Shown here: in pieces, positions 24,535 through 32,588 of the stretch | How positions within the stretch are numbered: position 1 is the first letter of the stretch | Layout of the letters: every line of letters begins with the position of its first letter | NCBI GenBank assembly: GCA_016297805.1 | Contig: JAEDFX010000011.1 | Span: 1-34,991, forward strand | Length of the DNA stretch: 34,991 nt | Direction of reading: 5' to 3' | Source of the DNA: Treponema sp. | GTDB lineage: Bacteria > Spirochaetota > Spirochaetia > Treponematales > Treponemataceae | Notes under the pieces: model-generated | What the model saw: the letters and a program-made list of their open reading frames with translations, nothing else | The model's database searches: none | Told to the model about the DNA's origin: nothing | Translations under genes and position numbers: made by a program

Positions 24535-24563
24535 ATGTCCAAAAAAAATTGTGAGGAAAAAAA

Positions 24564-26282
24564 ATGAAACAAACAGGCGCACAAATTATTGTAAAACTTT
24601 TAGAAATGTATGGAATTGAAACCGTTGCTGGTATTCCTGGAGGATCAATTCTTCCACTTTATGACGAACTGAACCGCTCTTCAATCCATCACGTCTTGGT
24701 GCGCCATGAACAGGCTGCTGGATTTATTGCTCAGGGAATGACACGTTCAACAGGTAAGCCTGCAGTTTGTATGGCTACTTCAGGTCCTGGAGCAATGAAT
24801 CTTCTTACAGCTATTGCCGATGCCCGTGCAGATTCAATTCCAATTATTGCAATCACAGGTCAGGTAAATACAACTTTAATTGGTACTGATGCTTTCCAGG
24901 AAGCTGATACATTTGGTCTGTCTTTTCCAATTACAAAGCACTCCGTAATGGTAAAAACTCCAGAAGAGCTTTTGACTGCAATTCCAGAAGCTTTTGAAGT
25001 TGCTATGACTGGTCGTCCGGGGCCGGTTTTAATAGACGTTCCTCGTGATGTTCAGCTTAAGGAATGTGAATTTGATGCATGGCCAGAAATTAAAGCTGCA
25101 AATACTCGTGATGTTCGTTTTAGAACTCCTTTAGAAGAATATTCTGAAAAAATGGGTCAAATTGTAGAAGCAATGGCTAATGCTAAGAAACCAGTTTTAT
25201 TCTGTGGTGGTGGATGTAATACAGAACAGGCTGCCAGTGGTCTTAGAACTTTATTGCAGAATTATTCAGTTCCTGTTGTTACAAGTTTGATGGGCTTAGG
25301 CTGTATTCCAGAAAGCTCTGAAAATTTCATCGGCATGCTTGGTATGCATGGAAATCATGCTGCTAACGTTGCAATGCATGATGCAGACCTGGTAATTGCT
25401 GCAGGTGTTCGTTTTGATGACCGTGCTACTGGTGTTGTTAGCAAGTTTTGTCCAGATGCAAAAATCGTTCATATTGATATTGATGCTGCAGAGGTTGATA
25501 AAATTCTGCAGTCTGCAATTTCTATTGTTGCAGATGTAGAATCTGTATTCCCGGTTCTTGCTCAGCTGGCTGCAGAAAAGAAAGTAAAGGCTAGTGAAAG
25601 CTGGCTTAAAAAAATCGCAAAATTGAAGGAAGAAAATACATCTTTGGAAATTGGTCGTCCAAAGGGTGAAAAGCTGGCAAATCCTCGTGAGGTTATTTCA
25701 AACGTTCCAGCTTATGCCGCAAAGGCAGGTGTGTCAGAAGAAAAACTGATTGCTACTACAGATGTTGGTCAGCATCAGATGTGGGCAGCTCAGTATTATC
25801 CTGTAGAACGCCCTCGCTCATTCCTTACATCAGGCTCTTTGGGAACTATGGGATTTGGTCTGCCAGCTGCTATTGGTGCAGCAATTGCCAACCCAGACAG
25901 CAGAGTTGTTTGTTTTAGCGGTGATGGTTCTATTATGATGAACGTTCAGGAAATGGCTACTTTGGCAGAACTTAATCTTCCTGTAACAATCATTGTTTTC
26001 CAGAATGGAACTTTAGGTATGGTATATCAGCAGCAGAAGTATCTTTTTGAAAAGAACTACAGTGCTTCAGTTTTTGGACGTGTACCAGATTTGTTGAATA
26101 TTGCCCGAGGATTTGGAATTGAAGCTGTGGATGCTGATACAGACCCAGAATGGTATATGAAAGCTTTTGATGCAAAACGTCAGAATAAACCATGTTTTGT
26201 AAGAGTTAGTGTAGATTCAGAAGAAACTGTATTGCCATTTGTTCCAGGTGGAAAGGCTAATATAGATTCTATTCGTGACTGA
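24564..26282 (+). CDS. ilvB: Acetolactate synthase, large (catalytic) subunit
   Basis: A 572-aa ThDP enzyme that condenses two pyruvates to acetolactate, or pyruvate with 2-ketobutyrate, in Val/Leu/Ile synthesis. The catalytic Glu49 (VRHEQAAGF) is present, which argues against glyoxylate carboligase. ITGQVNTTLIGTDAFQE is the typical acetolactate synthase segment, and the ThDP/Mg motif starts at Gly453-Asp-Gly and runs to the QN pair about 30 residues later. GAGG lies about 8 nt before the ATG. The upstream attenuator supports a biosynthetic role. No ilvN regulatory subunit or other ilv gene follows; the next gene is convergent and overlaps its last 14 bp. Confidence 0.95.
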   Translation: MKQTGAQIIVKLLEMYGIETVAGIPGGSILPLYDELNRSSIHHVLVRHEQAAGFIAQGMTRSTGKPAVCMATSGPGAMNLLTAIADARADSIPIIAITGQVNTTLIGTDAFQEADTFGLSFPITKHSVMVKTPEELLTAIPEAFEVAMTGRPGPVLIDVPRDVQLKECEFDAWPEIKAANTRDVRFRTPLEEYSEKMGQIVEAMANAKKPVLFCGGGCNTEQAASGLRTLLQNYSVPVVTSLMGLGCIPESSENFIGMLGMHGNHAANVAMHDADLVIAAGVRFDDRATGVVSKFCPDAKIVHIDIDAAEVDKILQSAISIVADVESVFPVLAQLAAEKKVKASESWLKKIAKLKEENTSLEIGRPKGEKLANPREVISNVPAYAAKAGVSEEKLIATTDVGQHQMWAAQYYPVERPRSFLTSGSLGTMGFGLPAAIGAAIANPDSRVVCFSGDGSIMMNVQEMATLAELNLPVTIIVFQNGTLGMVYQQQKYLFEKNYSASVFGRVPDLLNIARGFGIEAVDADTDPEWYMKAFDAKRQNKPCFVRVSVDSEETVLPFVPGGKANIDSIRD

Positions 26283-28776
26283 TAGTCAAAAAGCAGATTT
26301 CACTTTTCCATTCGAAAATAGTCTTGTCACAGGCAGTCAGGAGCAGGTTTACGATTTTCTGTAATTCTGCATTACCGGCTGCCTGACACATTTTTGCTCC
26401 ATAAGCAGAGGTTTCAGCATTAAACCATTTTTCAATTTCCACAGGAGTTATGCGGCGTTTTTCCTTTATTTCTTGAGATGCGGCACGAACAGTAAAGCCT
26501 TTCTTTCGGAATGTATTTGCAATCGAAATTCCATCCCAGTTAAACAAAGTGTTTTTTTTGTCGCCAAAGAATTCCTGTTCTGCGGCATCCATATTATTAA
26601 GTGTATCTAAGAAAGGTTTTATGCTTTCTGGAGAAAGAATCTGATTACGAACTAATTCACTGATTTTCTGACCATGACAAGGAATCTTTTGTGAAATAAC
26701 CATTTTCCAGCCATCAGCAAAAGGACATTCATATTCAATATTTTCAATAATTCCAGCCAATGAATCAGCTAAAGCATTTATGGAAGCTTCTGAAGCAAAA
26801 GGATCAGTAAAGAAAATACGGTCAAAAACAGCACCGTTGTACTGGAAGTTTACGATTAAATCGTGGAATGCTTCTGGAGTTAAGAAATCTATTGACTGAG
26901 AGTCACCACGGCATTGTAAAACAGGGCGGTCAAGGCTTCCTAAAGTTCTGCCATATTGCTCAAGAATTTCTTTTCCCTTTTCAGTACGACAAACACCGCA
27001 GGTAACTCCTTCTGGAGCTTTTCTGGCAATTTCCCAAACCAATAATCCGTTATCAGCATTCCAAATAAGTGAACGGTGATGTCGTAGTAAATCAGCCATA
27101 GAAATCATTGTATCTCTGATGCCTAAAAGAACTTCTGCACGGTTTGAATCAAGACGCTGGCGCCAGAATCTATCTGCCCTGTCTAAAGCAACTTCTTTTG
27201 CTGCATCCTTTGGACTAAAGGTAAGATTTTCTTCTTTCTTTATATCGCCGCTTTTAAAATGCTCGTTAATCCACCACTCAGAAATAGGGTTTTCTCCAAA
27301 TTCAGATTTTTTAATACCTTCACCGGCTGCGGCTCCTGCAGAGTATACATTCATAGAGCCGGTAGTTTCGGGAGAAGTTGCCAGTTCATCGGCAGTGCGT
27401 TCTCCAGGCATCTGTGTTTTTTCCAGCATTGCAGCAATCTGCAGTTCTCTGCGGGAAAGAACACCGTCCCTTATAGTTCCTTCATATCCTTGTGTGCTTG
27501 GAGTGTAGAATACACGTCCGCTTAATGTGTCCGGCAAGTACTGTTGGGCAACCCAATGGTCTCTATATGCGTGAGGATAAAGATAGCCTGCACCGTGACC
27601 AAAGCCTTCTGCGTCCCGGCTATTGTCTCTTAAATGATTTGGAACTTCAGCATCTTCTTGTTCAACACTGGAAATTGCATCGAAAAAGGCCATGCTGCTG
27701 TTTGATTTTGGTGCAGTAGAAAGATAAAGAGCTGCATGAGCTAAGAAGTATCGGCCTTCTGGCATACCAACCCGGTCAAAAGCCTGAGCACAGCTTTCTA
27801 CAACAGAAATGGCATGAGGATCAGCAAGTCCTGTATCTTCACAGGCAGAAATAAGCATTCTGCGGAAAATAAAATGAGGATCCTCTCCGGCAACGCTCAT
27901 TCTTGCAAGCCAGTAAAGAGCTGCATCAGGATCCCGTCCACGTAAAGATTTTATAAAAGCACTGATAATATCGTAGTGATAGTCACCATCACGATCATAA
28001 AGGACTACTTTTTTCTGAATAGATTCTTCGGCTGCTTCTTTAGAAATGAAAATTGTACTTCCGTAAGCTGGTACTGGATTAGCGTTATAGGGATCCCATT
28101 TTTCAGGAGTTGTTTCTACCGCCAGCTCCAGAGCGTTCAACAAAGAACGGGCATCTCCGTTAGCAGTTTCTATAAGATGCTCTAAGGCACCTTCTTCAAA
28201 TTCCACCTTCCAGTGTCCGTAACCACGCTCAGTATCAGTTAAAGCCTGATGAGCTGCTTTTTTCAAATCATCATTTGTTAGTGGTTTAAGCTGAAAAACG
28301 CGGGAACGACTGACTAAAGCCTTGTTTACTTCAAAAAAAGGGTTTTCTGTAGTTGCGCCAATAAGAATGATTGTTCCATTTTCTACCCACGGAAGAAGAG
28401 CATCCTGTTGACTTTTGTTCCAACGGTGAACTTCATCAACAAAAAGAATTGTTCTGCGGTTATAAAGATTATAATAATCTTCGGCCTGTTTAATTGAAGT
28501 TCTGATATCTGCGACGCCAGTTAAAACTGCGTTTAGTGTAATAAAATTTGATTTTGTATGATTAGCAATTACACGGGCTAAAGTAGTTTTTCCACTGCCA
28601 GGAGGACCGTAAAAAATAACAGAGGTCAGCTGGTCAGCAGCAATTGCACGTCTTAACAGACGACCTTTTCCAACAATATGATCCTGACCAATATATTCAT
28701 CAAGAATCCTTGGACGCATTCTGGCAGCAAGAGGTTCTTGTGAAGTCTGTTTTTGTTGAAATAAGGTATCTGACAT
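26269..28776 (-). CDS. rarA: RarA/MgsA AAA+ ATPase fused to a C-terminal domain
   Basis: An 835-aa protein, nearly twice the usual RarA length. Residues 1-430 are a complete RarA: EYIGQDHIVGKG, Walker A GPPGSGKT (57-64), Walker B LFVDEVHR (Asp114-Glu115), sensor GATTENPFFEVN, and the C-terminal oligomerisation region with AHAALYLSTAPKSNS. RarA acts at stalled replication forks. Residues about 520-835 are an extra domain with a Rossmann-like, methyltransferase-resembling layout, as in the 'RarA/unknown domain' fusions I recall from cyanobacteria. A canonical SAM-binding glycine motif is not evident, so catalysis is doubtful. It is the last gene of an operon, starting 4 bp after the lipoprotein stop. 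Confidence 0.92.
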   Translation of the reverse strand: MSDTLFQQKQTSQEPLAARMRPRILDEYIGQDHIVGKGRLLRRAIAADQLTSVIFYGPPGSGKTTLARVIANHTKSNFITLNAVLTGVADIRTSIKQAEDYYNLYNRRTILFVDEVHRWNKSQQDALLPWVENGTIILIGATTENPFFEVNKALVSRSRVFQLKPLTNDDLKKAAHQALTDTERGYGHWKVEFEEGALEHLIETANGDARSLLNALELAVETTPEKWDPYNANPVPAYGSTIFISKEAAEESIQKKVVLYDRDGDYHYDIISAFIKSLRGRDPDAALYWLARMSVAGEDPHFIFRRMLISACEDTGLADPHAISVVESCAQAFDRVGMPEGRYFLAHAALYLSTAPKSNSSMAFFDAISSVEQEDAEVPNHLRDNSRDAEGFGHGAGYLYPHAYRDHWVAQQYLPDTLSGRVFYTPSTQGYEGTIRDGVLSRRELQIAAMLEKTQMPGERTADELATSPETTGSMNVYSAGAAAGEGIKKSEFGENPISEWWINEHFKSGDIKKEENLTFSPKDAAKEVALDRADRFWRQRLDSNRAEVLLGIRDTMISMADLLRHHRSLIWNADNGLLVWEIARKAPEGVTCGVCRTEKGKEILEQYGRTLGSLDRPVLQCRGDSQSIDFLTPEAFHDLIVNFQYNGAVFDRIFFTDPFASEASINALADSLAGIIENIEYECPFADGWKMVISQKIPCHGQKISELVRNQILSPESIKPFLDTLNNMDAAEQEFFGDKKNTLFNWDGISIANTFRKKGFTVRAASQEIKEKRRITPVEIEKWFNAETSAYGAKMCQAAGNAELQKIVNLLLTACDKTIFEWKSEICFLTISHE

Positions 28777-28780
28777 AAAT

Positions 28781-30019
28781 TTATTCTCTGTTCCAGTTTC
28801 CTCTTAAAGGATAGTATGACCATAAACCAATGTTTTTGTAAGAAACATTTGAAGAAGAACCAGTTCCGTAGAATGATATAGAAGCGTACAAAGAGCTTTC
28901 CTGTTCTGTCTTATCTGGAGTTGCATTTATAAGATTATTGATAAAATAAGAAGATGAAAGCTGGAATTCAGCATTAGTTTCAAATTTTACAAGTTCCGAG
29001 GCAGGAACTCCATTTATAAGAGAAGTTTTTACTATTCCACCATAGGCAGTTGTAGAAGTTGCGGTGTAATTTGCACGGCCAATTAAAATGGCATCTGAAC
29101 AAACTGCAATCGCAGAAATATCATTTCCTGCATTAAGGCCCTGTACAAAAGTTGTAGAACCATCAGCATTGCTGTAATACAAATCTGCGCCGTCACTATA
29201 ATATATACGTGTTGCTTTGTCTTTGTAAGTTTCGTTAGTTGTAGAAGCAATGGAATTAAAGAATACAGGCTTACCGTCAAGAACAACAACTGAAGAAATG
29301 TTGTTTAATTCAGTAGAGTCTGAAGGTTTAATATCTACAGAAGTAAGCTTGCCTTCTGAAAGATTCCAGTAATGTACGTCTCTTAAGGAAGTATTAGATG
29401 CATTGGCGTTTCCTGTACGAATAAATATGCATCTGTTTTCTTTTAATGGAGAATTTGACTGGAAAACAGCAAAAGCTGAATGTTTGTAATCCCCATAGTA
29501 ATAGAATGGGAAGTAGATATGTTCTGAGTCATCAATTACACATGTCCATTCTCCGGCTGTAGACCAGGTTTCACCATCAGCTTCAAGCGAAATCTTTTTT
29601 GTCCATACGTAAATATGATCAGCAACAACTGTACCCATGTCTGTTTCATCAGCATAACTGACAGTAACAAGATAAAGATTTGTTGTATCAGCAAGAACTT
29701 TTAATATCTGCTGACCATTGTGGGTAGAATTGTAATAATCATAGGAATGGAAAGAAAATGGTATTTCTTCATAAGTTTTCCAGCTGTCGTGAGTGTTATT
29801 ATCCTTCAACTTGTAGCGGATACCACCATCGGCTGCTAATACAAGGAATTCTGTACCGTCCGCAGTATAACGTGTAATAGAGTTTATAATTCCCGAAACT
29901 GTAGCAGTTTCTGGTGCAACGTCCTTGTGGATTTCATAAAAAACAGGATCGTAACAGCCTGTAAGAGTTACTGAAATAAATAATGAAAGTGCAGCAAATA
30001 ATTTATATGATTTTTTCAT
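28781..30019 (-). CDS. Hypothetical lipoprotein (412 aa)
   Basis: A lipoprotein signal peptide with lipobox LTGC (Cys22) is followed by about 390 residues of Tyr/Ser/Thr/Asn-rich, strongly beta-strand sequence. It has repeating patterns such as ADGTEFLVLAADGGIRYKL and KTYEEIPFSF that suggest a beta-propeller-like fold. I do not recognise a named family. The ribosome site AAGGA is well placed. It lies 14 bp after the small beta-barrel gene and 4 bp before rarA, on one strand. The adjacent lipoprotein plus beta-barrel suggests an outer-membrane pair, but that is inference. Confidence 0.85.
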   Translation of the reverse strand: MKKSYKLFAALSLFISVTLTGCYDPVFYEIHKDVAPETATVSGIINSITRYTADGTEFLVLAADGGIRYKLKDNNTHDSWKTYEEIPFSFHSYDYYNSTHNGQQILKVLADTTNLYLVTVSYADETDMGTVVADHIYVWTKKISLEADGETWSTAGEWTCVIDDSEHIYFPFYYYGDYKHSAFAVFQSNSPLKENRCIFIRTGNANASNTSLRDVHYWNLSEGKLTSVDIKPSDSTELNNISSVVVLDGKPVFFNSIASTTNETYKDKATRIYYSDGADLYYSNADGSTTFVQGLNAGNDISAIAVCSDAILIGRANYTATSTTAYGGIVKTSLINGVPASELVKFETNAEFQLSSSYFINNLINATPDKTEQESSLYASISFYGTGSSSNVSYKNIGLWSYYPLRGNWNRE

Positions 30020-30033
30020 TCTATTATCCTTAA

Positions 30034-30609
30034 TTAGAAGTGGTAGCGGACACTTAAGCCTGCAGTTGCAAATAATCCATCAACATTGCGGGATGAATCT
30101 CCAAACCATTGTGGAAGCCAGTATGCAGAAGCAGTTAAACCAGCTGACCAGGTTTCTGTAAACCTGTAGAAAGCACCACCTGTAGCTTTGACAGCCAGAC
30201 CTGGAAAATATGTTAAACCCTGACAAGTAGATATTCCAAAACCAATACCAAGGGATAATGGAAACTCAAATTTACCAATATATGGTTCATACATAACATC
30301 AAAGGTTACAGGTACAGTAATCAATGGTTTATTTCCAATTGTTACATTGTATGAAATGTATGCAGATCCACCTAAAGCAAGATTTGTAGAAATAAATCTA
30401 TAGTAGCCAAGGTTAGCACCTGCACCAGGGTAAAGCTGACCATCAAAATTAAGAGGAAAAATGGCAAAAAGGTCAATTTTCAGAAACTGGTCACCAGCAC
30501 CATTCTGTTCGTAGATATATCCGTCGTCGTACTCATCACCTTGATCATCAGCAAAAATTGAAAGAGTAAAAAGACCCAGAATCATTAATATAGAAATAAA
30601 TCGTTTCAT
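30034..30609 (-). CDS. Small outer-membrane beta-barrel protein
   Basis: A 191-aa exported protein. The signal peptide ends near Ala20 (SIFA), and an acidic stretch (DDQGDEYDDGY) follows. The rest is alternating amphipathic beta strands with aromatic girdle residues, ending in Phe (VRYHF), the usual beta-barrel C-terminal signature. The size suggests about eight strands, OmpW/OprG or OmpA-like. I recall small predicted barrels of this kind in T. pallidum near folD (TP0733), which fits the adjacent folD here; this is memory, not a search. It heads the operon continuing into the lipoprotein and rarA. Confidence 0.82.
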   Translation of the reverse strand: MKRFISILMILGLFTLSIFADDQGDEYDDGYIYEQNGAGDQFLKIDLFAIFPLNFDGQLYPGAGANLGYYRFISTNLALGGSAYISYNVTIGNKPLITVPVTFDVMYEPYIGKFEFPLSLGIGFGISTCQGLTYFPGLAVKATGGAFYRFTETWSAGLTASAYWLPQWFGDSSRNVDGLFATAGLSVRYHF

Positions 30610-30645
30610 ATTGCGACCTTTTTTTTTATTCAGTATTATTTTTTT

Positions 30646-30671
30646 GTATATGAAATATACAGTTTTAACTG
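30646..30671. promoter_or_regulatory. Paired inverted repeats in the barrel–folD divergent region
   Basis: GTATAT-gaa-ATATAC (30646-30660) is followed directly by CAGTT-tt-AACTG (30660-30671). Both lie between the divergent starts at 30609 and 30711 and could be operators for either gene. No regulator is implied. Confidence 0.3.
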
Positions 30672-30710
30672 CTATTTTTCAATAAAACCAATATATAGGC
30701 GGAAAGTTAC

Positions 30711-31586
30711 ATGAGTGCTGTTATTATCGATGGAAAACAGGTTGCTTCAGATGTTCGTGCAGATGTTGCAAAAAAAGTTGCTGAATTAAAGGAAAAGGGA
30801 ATCAATCCCTGTCTGGCTGTTATTCTTGTAGGAGAAAATCCTGCATCAGTTTCTTATGTTACTGGAAAACAGAAAGCTTTAGCTGAAGTTGGAATGGTAG
30901 ACCGTTCGGTTCATTTACCAGAATCTACAACAGAAGAAGAACTTTTGAAATTGATAGATGAATTGAATAAAGATAAGTCCGTTCACGGAATTCTTGTTCA
31001 GCTTCCACTTCCAAAACATATTAATGAAGATAAAGTTATTATGGCTATTGCTCCTTCTAAAGATGTGGATGGATTTCACCCTGTAAGCGTTGGTAACATG
31101 ATGATTGGTCGTCCAGGCTTCCTTCCATGTACTCCACACGGAATTATCGTTCTTCTTAAAACTGCTGGAATCGAAACTAGTGGAAAGCATGCTGTAGTAA
31201 TCGGTCGTTCAAATATTGTTGGAAAACCAGTTTCAATTTTGCTTGCCAGAAAAGATGTAAACTGCACAGTAACAATGTGTCATACAGGTACAAAAAATAT
31301 GGCAGAAATTACAAAACAGGCAGATATTCTTGTTGTAGCCAGCGGACACCCACACACACTTACAGGTGATATGGTAAAAGACGGTGCAGTAATCATTGAT
31401 GTTGGTGTAAACCGTATTCCAGATGCTACTAAAAAATCAGGCTTCCGCTTAATTGGTGACTGTGACTTTGATGATTTAAAAGAAAAAGCTTCATTCATTA
31501 CTCCAGTTCCAGGTGGAGTTGGACCAATGACAATTGCAATGCTTATGGCAAATACTCTGGAAAGTGCTCAGAAGGCTGGTAACTAA
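30711..31586 (+). CDS. folD: Methylenetetrahydrofolate dehydrogenase/cyclohydrolase
   Basis: A 291-aa FolD of normal length, interconverting methylene-, methenyl- and 10-formyl-tetrahydrofolate in the cytoplasm. The catalytic Tyr49-x3-Lys53 (SYVTGKQKA) is present, with KDVDGFHPVSVGNM in the N-terminal domain. The NADP Rossmann motif is VIGRSNIVGKPVSILL, and the C-terminal signature is TPVPGGVGPMTIAML. GGCGG lies about 14 nt before the ATG. The stop and the folE2 start overlap as TAATG, so the two genes form a coupled folate unit. Confidence 0.97.
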   Translation: MSAVIIDGKQVASDVRADVAKKVAELKEKGINPCLAVILVGENPASVSYVTGKQKALAEVGMVDRSVHLPESTTEEELLKLIDELNKDKSVHGILVQLPLPKHINEDKVIMAIAPSKDVDGFHPVSVGNMMIGRPGFLPCTPHGIIVLLKTAGIETSGKHAVVIGRSNIVGKPVSILLARKDVNCTVTMCHTGTKNMAEITKQADILVVASGHPHTLTGDMVKDGAVIIDVGVNRIPDATKKSGFRLIGDCDFDDLKEKASFITPVPGGVGPMTIAMLMANTLESAQKAGN

Positions 31587-32413
31587 TGCGAGATATCCAG
31601 AATGAAGAAGATACAAGAGAAGTTCCTCTACAGAAGGTTGGTGTAAAAAATGTTAAATATCCGGTAATGGTTTTTGACAAAGAAAAGAAGCACCAGAATA
31701 CAACTGCAACAGTGAATCTTTTTGTAAATCTTCCTCATAATTTTAAGGGAACCCACATGTCCCGTTTTATAGAAGTTTTTCATAAATATCATGAAGATAT
31801 TTCCATGACAAGCTTTCTGGAAATGCTTGAAGAAATTCGCACAAAGCTTGATGCGGAAAGGGCATTTGGAAGAATAACATTTCCATACTATATAGAAAAA
31901 AAGGCGCCTGTGACTGGAGCTCCGGGGATTATGGAGTATATATGTACATATGAGGGGGAAAGCCTTCCCCCTGGGGCCCACTGCGTTGGTCCCACACCCC
32001 CTTCTAACGGGCCTCAAACGCCGGCCCGTAACGCCCGCTTCTTTGTTTCTATAAAGGTACCTATAGCAACTTTGTGTCCATGTTCAAAAGCAATAAGTGA
32101 ATATGGTGCACATAATCAGCGAGGTATGGTTAAAGTTAAACTGCTCTACAAAGATTTTTTCTGGATAGAAGACATAATCAAGATGATAGAAGATTGTGCT
32201 TCTACACCATTGTATTCAGTTCTAAAAAGACAGGATGAAAAGTATGTGACAGAGCATGCATACGATAATCCTAGATTTGTAGAAGATGTGGTGAGAGAAG
32301 TTTACCTTGGTCTAAAAGAAAAAGGGTTTCCATGGTTTAGCGTAGAAGCAGAAACTGATGAGAGTATTCATAATCATAATGCTTATGCGTATACAGAATA
32401 TTCTGCAATATAA
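31586..32413 (+). CDS. folE2: GTP cyclohydrolase FolE2 (type IB) carrying an in-frame palindromic element
   Basis: A 275-aa type IB GTP cyclohydrolase, which makes 7,8-dihydroneopterin triphosphate for folate or queuosine-type pathways. The signature VPIATLCPCSKAISEYGAHNQRG is split here: VPIATLCPCSK (158-168, catalytic Cys region) then YGAHNQRG. Other family regions are THMSRFIEVFHKYHE and the C-terminal EAETDESIHNHNAYA. Residues about 124-151 (GESLPPGAHCVG then PTPPSNGPQTPARNAR) are foreign to the family. They come from a GC-rich hairpin element inserted in a loop between strands, without disturbing the frame or the active site. It is translationally coupled to folD and followed by a terminator. 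Confidence 0.95.
   Translation: MRDIQNEEDTREVPLQKVGVKNVKYPVMVFDKEKKHQNTTATVNLFVNLPHNFKGTHMSRFIEVFHKYHEDISMTSFLEMLEEIRTKLDAERAFGRITFPYYIEKKAPVTGAPGIMEYICTYEGESLPPGAHCVGPTPPSNGPQTPARNARFFVSIKVPIATLCPCSKAISEYGAHNQRGMVKVKLLYKDFFWIEDIIKMIEDCASTPLYSVLKRQDEKYVTEHAYDNPRFVEDVVREVYLGLKEKGFPWFSVEAETDESIHNHNAYAYTEYSAI
31952..32037 (+). repeat. GC-rich two-hairpin palindromic element, copy A (inside folE2)
   Basis: About 86 bp and roughly 70% G+C by hand count. Hairpin 1: AGGGGGAA (31953-31960), loop AGCC, TTCCCCCT. Hairpin 2: ACGGGCC (32007-32013), 9-nt loop, GGCCCGT (32023-32029), followed by AACGCCC. It shares with the NFACT copy the 5' hairpin, the CCCCTTCT box before hairpin 2 and the CCCGTAACGCCC end. 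The element runs in the same direction as the host gene and adds about 28 codons. Confidence 0.85.
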
Positions 32414-32424
32414 ACAGCTGAATT

Positions 32425-32541
32425 TAAAATAAAAAAAGCACTACAACAAAACGTAGTGCTTTTATTTACGAAAGATTTTTAAATAATTATTATTAAATTG
32501 TTTTTAAATTGTTATTAATTAAATGTTTTTAACTTTTGATT
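32425..32541 (-). ncRNA. Candidate small RNA between folE2 and the LacI gene
   Basis: A strong minus-strand promoter (TTGACA at 32576-32571, 17 bp, TATTAT at 32553-32548) would start a transcript near 32541. It would end at the hairpin plus T tract near 32425, giving about 117 nt. The predicted RNA is very A/U-rich, has no ATG and contains a short direct repeat (AACAATTTAA). It does not overlap folE2. Evidence is only the promoter–terminator pair. Confidence 0.35.
32433..32463. terminator. Terminator downstream of folE2, usable on both strands
   Basis: A 9-bp stem AAGCACTAC/GTAGTGCTT (32436-32444 and 32453-32461) is flanked by A and T runs on both sides. On the plus strand it ends folE2. On the minus strand the T tract is stronger and would end any transcript coming from the LacI side. 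Confidence 0.85.
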
Positions 32542-32547
32542 AACTTT

Positions 32548-32576
32548 ATAATAAAGCTGCCTAAGTTAGTTGTCAA
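32548..32576 (-). promoter_or_regulatory. Sigma70 promoter with no gene downstream
   Basis: On the minus strand a perfect TTGACA, an exact 17-bp spacer and TATTAT. It lies just past the stop codon of the LacI-family gene and points away from it towards the folE2 terminator. Confidence 0.5.
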
Positions 32577-32588
32577 GTATTTTTTTTA

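Noticed and set aside
24564..26282. Glyoxylate carboligase as an alternative call for ilvB
   Set aside because: The catalytic Glu49 and the ITGQV...GTDAFQE segment are those of acetolactate synthase, and the attenuator has Val/Leu codons.
27119..27508. Plus-strand open frame antisense to rarA
   Set aside because: No promoter or ribosome site; it shows the composition expected of an antisense frame opposite a real gene.
31628..32017. Minus-strand 129-codon frame over folE2
   Set aside because: It is open partly because of the GC-rich element; there is no ribosome site and the product has no recognisable features.
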